13,145 bases of DNA from J084 sp964471405 (GTDB lineage Bacteria; Pseudomonadota; Alphaproteobacteria; Sphingomonadales; Rhodothalassiaceae). The position numbers were made by a program, and so were the translations under genes. Positions 6,332 to 13,102 of the stretch are shown in pieces (the stretch's first letter is position 1; the number at the start of each line of letters is the position of its first letter). The stretch covers positions 1 through 13,145 of the forward strand of contig CAYYGH010000065.1 of assembly GCA_964471405.1 (NCBI GenBank), given 5' to 3'. A model generated the notes under the pieces. That model was not told where the DNA came from. It ran no database searches and was given only the letters and a program-made list of their open reading frames with translations.

Positions 6332-7546
6332 ATGTCCCGACCACCCCGCCGCCTGCTGCTTGGCGCTGGCCCGTCACCGATTCCCGAGCCGGTACGCCTG
6401 GCGGCGGCACAGGCGACCGTCGGACATCTCGATCCCTGGTTCCAGGACTTCATGGAGAGCCTCAAGCAGCGGCTGCGCCAGACTTTCGTCACCCGCAACC
6501 GCATGACATTCCCCTTTTCCGCGCCCGCCTCGGCCGCGATGGAATCCGCCCTCTTCGCTCTGGCGGACGAAGGCGATGAAATTGCCGTCATCATCCATGG
6601 TGCCTTTGGAGCACGCCTTGCCGAGATGGCGCGTCGTCAGGGACTTGTCGTCCACCGCCTCGACGTGCCCTGGGGCAGCCCTCCCGATCCCCAGCAGCTG
6701 GAGGATCTCCTCACGAGCAAACCGGATATCCGCCTCGTCGCCTTCGTGCATGCGGAAACCTCCACCGGCGTGGCGGCGGACGCCGCAACGCTGGCCCGCA
6801 TCGCCGAGGCCCATGACTGCCTCGTGCTGATGGATGCCGTCACCTCGCTCGGCGGCAGCCCGGTGCTGCCTGACCGGTGGGGAATCGATTTCACCTATTC
6901 CGGCAGTCAGAAATGCCTGTCCGCTCCGCCGGGGCTGGCTCCCGTCACGGTCTCCGAACGCGCACTCGAATGGATGAACCGGCGGCGGCGCAGTTGTCGC
7001 AGCTGGTTCGGCGACATGCTCGAGATGGCCCGTTACTGGGACGGACAGAACGGCCGCAGCTATCACCATACGGCCCCCATCAATGCGCTGTATGCTCTCG
7101 ATGCCGCCTTGCGTCTGTTCCTGGCGGAGGGGCATGAAGCAGCCCACGCCCGCCATTATCGCGCCCATCTCGCCTTGCTGGCAGGGCTTGAGGCACTTGG
7201 TCTTGAGCTGCTTCCTCCTCCCGGCTGCCGCCTGCCGCAGCTCAATGCGGTAGTCGTGCCGGCCGGCATCGACGAGGCGCAGCTGCGGGCCGACCTTCTC
7301 TCCCGCCATGGAATCGAGATCAGCGCCGGTCTTGGCTCCCTCGCCGGGCGGATCCTGCGTATCGGCCTGATGGGTGACGGCGCCCGCCTGTCCCACGTCC
7401 TCACTCTGCTGGTGGGACTGGAAGACGCCCTCGCCCGCCAGGGCTGGACCGTCACCACGGGCAGCGCCCCCCAGGCCGCAATCGCCGCCCATGACCGGGC
7501 CCGCACGGCAGAGCACAGCTCCCGGGCGGCAGGAGCCGATGGCTGA
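6332..7546 (+). CDS. Alanine/serine-glyoxylate-type aminotransferase (class V, PLP)
   Basis: The 404 residues form a class-V PLP aminotransferase of the alanine-glyoxylate / serine-glyoxylate group, which moves an amino group between small amino acids and glyoxylate or pyruvate. Visible landmarks are LLGAGPSPIPEPV (9-21), HAETSTGV (140-147), LMDAVTSLGG (166-175, Asp168 pairs with the PLP ring nitrogen), SGSQKCLSAPPGL (190-202, Lys194 holds PLP), YHHTAPINALYAL (244-256) and LRIGLMG (342-348), whose Arg343 corresponds to the substrate-carboxylate Arg. The last 30 residues are an Ala-rich tail not needed for the fold. The ATG at 6332 follows AAGGA by 8 bases; an ATG at 6308 is less likely. The exact substrate pair cannot be read from sequence. 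A long hairpin follows the stop. Confidence 0.92.
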   Translation: MSRPPRRLLLGAGPSPIPEPVRLAAAQATVGHLDPWFQDFMESLKQRLRQTFVTRNRMTFPFSAPASAAMESALFALADEGDEIAVIIHGAFGARLAEMARRQGLVVHRLDVPWGSPPDPQQLEDLLTSKPDIRLVAFVHAETSTGVAADAATLARIAEAHDCLVLMDAVTSLGGSPVLPDRWGIDFTYSGSQKCLSAPPGLAPVTVSERALEWMNRRRRSCRSWFGDMLEMARYWDGQNGRSYHHTAPINALYALDAALRLFLAEGHEAAHARHYRAHLALLAGLEALGLELLPPPGCRLPQLNAVVVPAGIDEAQLRADLLSRHGIEISAGLGSLAGRILRIGLMGDGARLSHVLTLLVGLEDALARQGWTVTTGSAPQAAIAAHDRARTAEHSSRAAGADG

Positions 7547-7581
7547 TCCCGACCGGCGCGCGCAAGAAGCAGGAACGCCAA

Positions 7582-7622
7582 GAAGCAGGGAGTGGTGCGA
7601 GAAGACGCACCCTCCCTGCTTC
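7582..7622 (+). terminator. Long hairpin, probable terminator of the aminotransferase
   Basis: A 17-bp stem with one bulged T (7582-7592 plus 7594-7599 pairing with 7606-7611 plus 7612-7622) has loop AGAAGA. It starts 35 bases after the stop. The nearest T-run (CTTTTC at 7628-7633) is five bases beyond the stem, so it is not a textbook terminator. Confidence 0.6.
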
Positions 7623-7700
7623 ATGCGCTTTTCATACCGTTCCCGCCTCCGGCTTTTCGTCCCGTTCTGCCCCCGATCGCGGAGAACGGCCTGTCTTGAC

Positions 7701-7739
7701 AAAAGAACCCCACCGCTCCGGCAACAGGAAGCGGTGGGG
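7701..7739 (-). terminator. Intrinsic terminator on the minus strand
   Basis: A perfect 10-bp stem (CCCCACCGCT/AGCGGTGGGG, 7708-7717 with 7730-7739) is followed on the minus strand by TTCTTTT. It could end transcripts from the SDR gene 228 bases upstream, or the candidate small RNA described separately. Confidence 0.75.
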
Positions 7740-7830
7740 AAGGCTTGGGGGATAAAGGCACGTTCCGTTCGGAAACTCCGCTCGGAATGAACCGCCATCC
7801 GCATCGGGACCGCATGAGCGAGGAACGCTC
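7701..7830 (-). ncRNA. Candidate small RNA, about 130 nt
   Basis: On the minus strand TTGACA (7869-7864) and TATGAT (7842-7837) precede a structured segment, but the spacer of 21 bases is too long for a standard promoter. The proposed RNA would begin at or next to a 6-bp hairpin (TGAGCG/CGCTCA, 7831-7815), continue through a repeated TTCCGAGCGGA / TTCCGAACGGA pair (7787-7764, the second folding as TTCCG/CGGAA), and end at the strong terminator at 7739-7701. No family is recognised. The call rests on the order promoter-like sequence, structure, terminator. Confidence 0.3.
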
Positions 7831-7966
7831 ACGAACATCATAGTGAGCAAATTTCATGCTGGATGTCAAGCCCCGGGCGCATCAATAAAACAAAGTTTGG
7901 CGATCATATGAGCATTATCTTGCGAAAGCGGTCTGCTGCCCCTGCCCGGGAATCCCTTGGCGGGCG

Positions 7967-8962
7967 CTAGGTGCACGCCGCAAGCGTCATGCGCAGGCCG
8001 GATGCAAGATCATGGACGGGCCTCCACAGGCCGGCGAGATCCTCGGGCATCCGCACGCTCCAGTCCGGATGCCGGAGCTCCGGCAATTTATGCGGGGCCA
8101 GCATGGCCGGCCGCCTCGTGAGGCGGGCCCAGCCCTGGTTGAGGAAGGCCACGGTCCAGGTCACCCCTGCAGGCACCCGCAGCAGGCGCACGGGCCGTCC
8201 CCACAAGCCGGAGAGAATGGCGGCCATTTCCCGGCAGGAATAGCCACCCCGGCCATCGTCAATCTCAAGGCGGCGCCCGGCGAGCTGCGTAAAGCCGCCT
8301 TCCGGACTGCAGCGGAGGATGAGTTCCACGAGATCCGCCACATGGAGAAGAGCAAGCCGCTGCTCGGGAGGGCCGGCCAGCGGCAACCATCCTCGCCGGG
8401 AGAAAAGCAGGAGCGGCAGAAGCTCCCTGTCCCCCGGGCCATAGAGTGCCGGCGGGCGCAGGATGATCCAGCGCTCTCCGGGCAGGGCCCCGGCCACAGC
8501 CTCCTCGCCGGCACGCTTGGATGCGGCATAGGGGCTCAAGTTCGGTTCGCGTGCAGCCAGGGAAGAAATGTGCAGCACGCGACAATCGGCCTGCGCGGCG
8601 CGATGGATGGCGCGCATCAACCGTTCGGTGCCTCGGGCATTCGCTTCCATGAAGCCCGCCGCATCGAGGGCTCTGGTGGCACCGGCGACATGGATGACAA
8701 GCCGGCAGCCTTCCACAAGCCGGGCAAGTGCGGACTCCTCAGCCAGGCTGCCCTGGACCCAGTACACATCCGACAAGGGAGGATTCGTCGGTGGAGGGCG
8801 CCGGGTGAGCGCCCGCAATGCCGCGGATCCAGACGGCACGATTTCCCGAAGACGGACAAGCAGGTGCCGACCGACGAACCCGGTCGCTCCCGTGACCGCG
8901 ATCGGCCCATCGAGAGAAGGCTGCGCCTGCGCACCCATGCTCCGCGCCCATGGGTGAGGCAT
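7967..8962 (-). CDS. Extended SDR (NAD-dependent epimerase/dehydratase family), possible 3-ketosphinganine reductase
   Basis: The 331-residue protein is an extended short-chain dehydrogenase/reductase. It has the Rossmann motif TGATGFVG (24-31), HVAGATRA (91-98), the catalytic Ser region HISSLA (131-136), YAASK (145-149) with catalytic Tyr and Lys, LRPPALYGPGD (168-178) and LLHVADL (205-211). The C-terminal third is substrate-specific and hydrophobic around 266-275. The ATG at 8962 overlaps the TGA of the acyl-AMP ligase (TGATG), so it is translationally coupled; a TTG one codon upstream and an ATG nine codons in are alternatives. In Caulobacter an SDR of this type (CC_1164, CerR) sits beside an acyl-activating enzyme (CC_1165) and reduces 3-ketosphinganine in ceramide synthesis. 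The pairing here suggests the same role, but serine palmitoyltransferase is not in the window. Confidence 0.85.
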   Translation of the reverse strand: MPHPWARSMGAQAQPSLDGPIAVTGATGFVGRHLLVRLREIVPSGSAALRALTRRPPPTNPPLSDVYWVQGSLAEESALARLVEGCRLVIHVAGATRALDAAGFMEANARGTERLMRAIHRAAQADCRVLHISSLAAREPNLSPYAASKRAGEEAVAGALPGERWIILRPPALYGPGDRELLPLLLFSRRGWLPLAGPPEQRLALLHVADLVELILRCSPEGGFTQLAGRRLEIDDGRGGYSCREMAAILSGLWGRPVRLLRVPAGVTWTVAFLNQGWARLTRRPAMLAPHKLPELRHPDWSVRMPEDLAGLWRPVHDLASGLRMTLAACT

Positions 8963-10731
8963 CAATCAATGCGCAGCAGGACGGGCAGCTCACCCGCAAG
9001 CACCTGACGGCGCGCCTTGGATCGTGAGAGCTTGCCCGAGGATGTCCGCGGCAGACTGCGCGGCGGCACGAGCAAAATCGAACAGGTAATTCCAACCCCC
9101 TGCTGGACGGCGCGCTTGACGGCCTCGGCCAGTGCCCGGCGTGCCTCCTCTTCCCGCACGCGGCACTGCACCAGCACCGCCGGCACCTCCTCGCCGTCGG
9201 GCCCGGGAAGCGAGACGGCAGCCGTATCGCCGGAGCGCAGACCATTCGCCGTCTCGGCCGCCCATTCGAGGTCCTGGGGCCAATGGTTGCGCCCCCGGAC
9301 GATGATCATGTCCTTGGCACGCCCCACCACATAGAGATGACCGTCGCGGAAATAGCCCATGTCGCCGGTATCCAGCCAGCCGTCCTTGAGCGCCCCGCGG
9401 GTTGCTTCGGGATCGTTGAAGTAGCCGGCCATGATGGACGGCCCGCGCACGAAGATGCGCCCCACCGCCCGCTCACCCAGCGGCCGGCCATGCTCGTCGC
9501 GGATCTCGACTTCATGTTCCGGCAGCACCCGGCCGCAGTTGACGACCTCCCGGGTGGCGAGGACGGTGCCGGGTTCATCAGGCGTGGCGTCCTGCATCTC
9601 GCGTTCGCCCGAGAGCACCCGCTCGTCCACCACGTCCACCTCGATCCCGCGCCCGAGCGGCATGAAGCTCACCGCCAGTGTCGCCTCGGCAAGGCCGTAA
9701 CTCGGCACGAAGGCCTTCGGATCGAAACCGGCCGGCGCGAAGGTTTCCGCGAACAGACGCATCACCTCCGGCCGGATCATGTCGCCCCCGATACCGGCCA
9801 CGCGCCAGCTTGAAAGATCGAGCTCGGCCACATCATCCGCCTTGGCCCGGCGGGCCACCACCTCATAGCCGAATGTCGGGCTGTAGCTGATGGTTCCGCG
9901 GTTGCGGGAGATGAGACGAAGCCAGGTGAGCGGCCGGCGCGCGAAATCCTCGGTGGCAAGATAGTCCACCGAGACCTGGTTGACGATCGGGGTCAGCAGG
10001 GTGCCGACGAGCCCCATGTCATGATAGAAGGGCAGCCAGGTGACGCAGCGGTCACCTTCCCTGAGCCTGACGCCGTCCCGGCCCTGCCCGCGGCAATTGG
10101 CCAGAAGCGCGCGATGAGTCACGATCACACCGTGCGGAAAGCGCGTAGAGCCCGAGGAATACTGAAGATAGGCGACATCATCCGGCTGCGGCAGGCGCAC
10201 CGGGCCGGGCTTGTGTTCTTGGGCGCGGAACTCCGCGAAACTGCCGACAAAGGCGAGCTCCATCCCCTCTGCCGCCGCCTGGAGGAGATCCGTCATCCCG
10301 GCGGGACCGACAAGAGCTGCAGGGCGGCAGCTTTTCAACTGGTTGCGCAACTGCTCGATGTAGGCCTCGCGCCCGCCGAAGGTGGTCGGCAGCGGCAGCG
10401 GTACCGGCAGCACCCGGGCATAGGATCCACCGAGGAAAAAGGCGACGAAATCCGCGCTGGTCTCGGCTATGAGGGCGATGCGCTCGCCTGCCTCATAGCC
10501 GAGCCCCGTCAGCTGCTGGCCGATGGCCAGCGCCTGCGCACGCAGCGACTCGTAGGTATGCACCGCTTCCAGCTCGCCCCGCGGGGAATAGAAGTTCAGT
10601 CCGCGCCGGCCGCGCGCCGCATATTCCAGCGCCTCGACCAGGGTACCGAAATCGCCGAGCCGCCGGGGCAGATCATCATCCGTCGGCGTCGGCACGAGCG
10701 CGCTCGCGGTCTGGACGGCCGTGGTCGCCAT
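8962..10731 (-). CDS. Fatty acyl-AMP ligase / acyl-ACP synthetase-like
   Basis: An ANL-superfamily adenylating enzyme of 589 residues that activates a fatty acid as acyl-AMP, probably for transfer to an acyl carrier protein. Motifs are YLQYSSGSTRFPHGV (188-202, ATP loop), LPFYHDMGL (233-241), VPSYGLAEATLAVS (342-355), DTGDMGY (454-460), GRAKDMIIVRGRNHWPQDLE (470-489) and PRTSSGKLSR (561-570, Lys567 being the catalytic Lys). YGLAEATLAVS, the HDMGL segment and RNHWPQDLE are typical of FAALs rather than ordinary acyl-CoA ligases. I chose the ATG at 10731 because AGGAGGG lies 8 bases before it; the upstream in-frame start at 10788 lacks such a site. It overlaps the SDR gene and is divergent from a class-V PLP gene. 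No carrier protein is adjacent. Confidence 0.93.
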   Translation of the reverse strand: MATTAVQTASALVPTPTDDDLPRRLGDFGTLVEALEYAARGRRGLNFYSPRGELEAVHTYESLRAQALAIGQQLTGLGYEAGERIALIAETSADFVAFFLGGSYARVLPVPLPLPTTFGGREAYIEQLRNQLKSCRPAALVGPAGMTDLLQAAAEGMELAFVGSFAEFRAQEHKPGPVRLPQPDDVAYLQYSSGSTRFPHGVIVTHRALLANCRGQGRDGVRLREGDRCVTWLPFYHDMGLVGTLLTPIVNQVSVDYLATEDFARRPLTWLRLISRNRGTISYSPTFGYEVVARRAKADDVAELDLSSWRVAGIGGDMIRPEVMRLFAETFAPAGFDPKAFVPSYGLAEATLAVSFMPLGRGIEVDVVDERVLSGEREMQDATPDEPGTVLATREVVNCGRVLPEHEVEIRDEHGRPLGERAVGRIFVRGPSIMAGYFNDPEATRGALKDGWLDTGDMGYFRDGHLYVVGRAKDMIIVRGRNHWPQDLEWAAETANGLRSGDTAAVSLPGPDGEEVPAVLVQCRVREEEARRALAEAVKRAVQQGVGITCSILLVPPRSLPRTSSGKLSRSKARRQVLAGELPVLLRID

Positions 10732-11087
10732 CGCTGTCACCCTCCTCGCGCCTGCTGGCCGATCTGCGGCCATCGCCCGATTCTGCACTTCCCACCCTCT
10801 TTCACGGGCAGAGAAAGCTCCTCCCGGCTCCGGAAGGCAAATGCAGCATCCAGGCTCCTGCGTGTTGTCCTCTCTTCCCAGACGCAGCCGTTATGGCTTT
10901 TCCTCTATGCTGCCCTTGTCTGAGAGTTGCGTTCCCTGTCTCTATGGGACCCTGTTGTCTATAGGAGAAACACCGCACCGCACAACCCCCGCCAACGGCA
11001 AGGCGGCGGATGCAGGGCACGGACAGCTCTTCTTTTCGTGCGAATGGGGCGAAATCACGGCGTGAAAAGGCACAGAAGGGTCAGGGC
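10732..11087 (+). promoter_or_regulatory. Divergent regulatory interval with a tandem motif
   Basis: This 356-base gap separates the divergent acyl-AMP ligase and class-V PLP genes and must hold both promoters. The plus strand carries two adjacent near-copies of one motif, CCCTGTCTCTATGGGA (10934-10949) and CCCTGTTGTCTATAGGAG (10950-10967), with a looser CCTCTATGC at 10902-10910. TATAGG at 10960-10965 could be a -10 element, but I find no well spaced -35. The repeated pair could be a regulator-binding site. Confidence 0.4.
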
Positions 11088-12290
11088 ATGAACCAGCAGC
11101 CGCAACCATTCACCGAAGCGGAGATCACCGCCATCCGCGCGCAGACCCCCGGAGCAGCCGGCCGCATTCATCTGGACAACGCCGGGTCCTCCCTGATGCC
11201 CCGCCCGGTCCTGGATCGCATGACCCGGCATCTGGCGTTGGAGGCCGAAGTGGGCGGCTATGTGGCCGAGGAACGGATGGCTGCAGAACGGGAAGCAACC
11301 CGGGATGCCCTGGCCGCCCTCCTCGGAGCCGCAAGGCCGGAGGAAGTGGCGTTCTGTGCCAGTGCGAGCGAAGGTCTCGGCAAGCTGATCGCCTCCGTGC
11401 CGCTTGCCGCCGGCGAGGTCGTCGTGACGGGCTATCATGAATATGTCGGCAATCTGCTGACCATCCTTGAGCGCTGCCGGCGCACCGGCGCCCGGATGCT
11501 CGTCCTTCCGGACCGGGGAGACGGCCAGCTTGATCTCGATCGGCTCTCACGCATCATCGCGGACGAGCGGGTGGGGCTGATCGTGCTCAGCCACATCGCC
11601 TCCTCGTCAGGCGTCGTCCACGATGTGGCCGCCGTGGGACGCCTGGCGCAGGCGGCCGGCATCCCCTTTCTGCTTGATGCCGCGCAGTCCTGCGGCCAGG
11701 TCCCTGTCGATGTGCGGACCATCGGCTGCGACATGCTCGTCGGCACGGCGCGAAAATTCCTGCGCGGCCCGCGCGGCGTGGGCTTCATGTGGATCGCCGA
11801 TGCGCGGCTTGCCACCCTGGAGCCCTGCTATCTCGTCAACAACAGCGGAGAGATCGCCCCTGACGGAGGGGTGACCCTGCGCCGGGATGCCGGTCTGTTC
11901 GAACCCTGGGAGAAGAACATGACCGCTCTTCTGGGGCTGGGCGCAGCACTCGCTGACCGGCAGCGCTGGGGCCCTGCGCGGATCATGGCGCGCACAACCG
12001 CCCTGGCCGCGAGCCTGCGGGCGGCTCTTGCCGAACGGCGGGAGATCCGGCTGGTGGACACGGGCGAAGCCAGCGGGGCCATCATCACCTTTCAGCACGC
12101 GCGCCTGGCAGCCGACGAGATCAAGCAGCGTCTGGAAGCCCGGGGCATCGCGGTCCAGGTCTCGCGCGCGCTGCATACGCCCTTCGATCTCGGCCGACGC
12201 GGAATCGAAGCGGCGGTCCGTGTCTCGCCGCATGTCTACAACACCGAGGACGAAATCACCCGTTTCATCACCGCCCTCGACCGACTGTGA
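11088..12290 (+). CDS. Class-V PLP-dependent enzyme (aminotransferase/lyase, not a typical desulfurase)
   Basis: This 400-residue protein has the NifS/SufS-like class-V fold. It starts with RIHLDNAGSSLMPRPV (26-41), has FCASASEGLGKL (89-100) at the PLP phosphate site, YHEYVGN (116-122), LSHIASSSGVVHDV (167-180), LLDAAQSCGQ (195-204, Asp197 for the PLP nitrogen) and GTARKFLRGPRGVGF (219-233, Lys223 as the PLP lysine). The end, VRVSPHVYNTEDEI (377-390), is also family-like. Where cysteine desulfurases have an active-site Cys (the HCAQP loop), this protein has ALHTPFDLGRR with no Cys, so it is unlikely to be a desulfurase. It may be an aminotransferase, racemase or C-S lyase; the substrate is unknown. 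The ATG at 11088 follows AAGGG by 7 bases. A metallopeptidase gene follows 110 bases downstream. Confidence 0.88.
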   Translation: MNQQPQPFTEAEITAIRAQTPGAAGRIHLDNAGSSLMPRPVLDRMTRHLALEAEVGGYVAEERMAAEREATRDALAALLGAARPEEVAFCASASEGLGKLIASVPLAAGEVVVTGYHEYVGNLLTILERCRRTGARMLVLPDRGDGQLDLDRLSRIIADERVGLIVLSHIASSSGVVHDVAAVGRLAQAAGIPFLLDAAQSCGQVPVDVRTIGCDMLVGTARKFLRGPRGVGFMWIADARLATLEPCYLVNNSGEIAPDGGVTLRRDAGLFEPWEKNMTALLGLGAALADRQRWGPARIMARTTALAASLRAALAERREIRLVDTGEASGAIITFQHARLAADEIKQRLEARGIAVQVSRALHTPFDLGRRGIEAAVRVSPHVYNTEDEITRFITALDRL

Positions 12291-12400
12291 AGGCAACAGT
12301 GTCCATCGCCCCGGCACCATTGACAGGGCGGATGGGGATCCCGAACTGGACTCGTGGACACCAGGCGGGGACGAGGGGGCGGAGGACAAGGAAAGGCGGG

Positions 12401-12802
12401 ATGGTTTACGCGGACGGGCATGGGGCAGCGGACCTCGATCATATCGCCGAGATGGCGGAGCGGGCGCTCGCGGAGCTGCCCGAGCCCATCCGTTCGGCGA
12501 TCGATCATGTCGTCTTCCGGGTGGAGGACTGGCCCGATCCCCTGCGCCTGCGACGGATGGGCATTGCCTCTCCCTATGGTCTGCTGGGGCTGTATGAGGG
12601 GGTGCCCCGGAGCCGCCGCTCGATCCACGACAACGCCCGCCTGCCCGATGTGATCCGTCTTTATCGCATGCCGATCCTCAGCCTGGCGCAGGAGCGCAAG
12701 CTGCCTGTCGACCAGGTGGTACGCCATGTGCTGGTCCATGAGATCGGCCACCATTTCGGCCTGTCGGACGAAGAGATGGCGATGATCGAGCGCGGCCCTT
12801 AA
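12401..12802 (+). CDS. Minimal zincin metallopeptidase-family protein (PF06262-like)
   Basis: The 133-residue protein belongs to the small zincin group. It has a helical N-terminus (AERALAELPEPIRSAIDHVVFRVED in pieces around residues 19-43), a central PYGLLGLYEGVP (58-69), PDVIRLYRMPIL (82-93) and the zinc motif HEIGHHFGLSDEEM (113-126), in which His113, Glu114 and His117 form HExxH and an acidic residue after it is the likely third ligand. No signal peptide or membrane segment is present, so it is cytoplasmic; the substrate of this family is not established. The ATG at 12401 gives the usual family length and follows GGAAAGG. The frame is open back to a GTG at 12287 that overlaps the upstream stop (GTGA), but the extra 38 residues look non-conserved and basic. 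It is probably co-transcribed with the PLP enzyme. Confidence 0.85.
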   Translation: MVYADGHGAADLDHIAEMAERALAELPEPIRSAIDHVVFRVEDWPDPLRLRRMGIASPYGLLGLYEGVPRSRRSIHDNARLPDVIRLYRMPILSLAQERKLPVDQVVRHVLVHEIGHHFGLSDEEMAMIERGP

Positions 12803-12891
12803 GGCCGTCGCCTCCGCCCGCCGGCAACCCATCAGCGGCCGCTCACCAATCATGAGCAGGCGGCGGGCAAGCGTGGTGCTGGCAAGAGCGA

Positions 12892-12928
12892 GCTGCCGGC
12901 TGCCTCCATCATGTTGCCCGCCGGCAGC
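12892..12928 (+). repeat. Perfect 9-bp inverted repeat
   Basis: GCTGCCGGC (12892-12900) pairs with GCCGGCAGC (12920-12928) around a 19-base loop, 90 bases after the metallopeptidase stop. It could slow transcription, but there is no T-run. Confidence 0.5.
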
Positions 12929-12982
12929 CAAAGCCCCCTGCTGATGACGACACCCTCTCTCGTCACGCAGCGACAGATGCCA

Positions 12983-13102
12983 CGAATACAGCCGGCGCCC
13001 CCCCTTCCGCGTCATTCGCCGGCCTGACCGGTGAACCCGGCAGGCAGGGAGGACATCCCCAAATGCCGGATATTATCTTCCCCTCCCGCTGGATCCAGCC
13101 GA
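12983..13102 (+). repeat. Dispersed intergenic repeat, copy B (plus orientation)
   Basis: It aligns with the reverse complement of 4303-4422. In the ungapped core (13014-13096) I count 67 of 83 matches, ending in the shared CTTCCCCTCCCGCTGGATCC. A hairpin, TTCGCCGG (13015-13022) with CCGGTGAA (13028-13035) including one G-U pair, sits at the same place as the hairpin in copy A although the loop sequence differs. Confidence 0.8.

Larger units (their letters stand above)
7547..7966 (+). other. Convergent intergenic interval with hairpins and an AT-rich stretch
   Basis: Between two converging genes lie 420 bases without a credible protein gene. It holds the plus-strand hairpin at 7582-7622, a candidate minus-strand small RNA (7701-7830), overlapping TGAGC-type inverted repeats at 7815-7848, and an AT-rich patch (about 7843-7925) unusual for this GC-rich DNA. 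An 82-codon minus frame (7621-7869, TTG start) shows no family features and I do not call it. Confidence 0.6.

Noticed and set aside
5037..6410. 457-codon minus-strand open frame
   Set aside because: It lies antisense to ndk and the RcdA-family gene, both with clear family matches, and its translation has no recognisable domain. Long antisense frames are expected at this GC content.
6374..7804. 476-codon minus-strand open frame
   Set aside because: Antisense to the glyoxylate-type aminotransferase, with a low-complexity translation.
10021..10923. 300-codon plus-strand open frame
   Set aside because: Antisense to the acyl-AMP ligase N-terminal half; no ribosome site or domain.
12236..13015. 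259-codon minus-strand frame at the right end
   Set aside because: Antisense to the metallopeptidase, which has an intact HExxH motif; no family features.
445..13063. 13-base match GGACATCCCCAAA at 445-457 and 13051-13063
   Set aside because: The match does not extend beyond 13 bases on the left and only weakly on the right, so it is probably chance.
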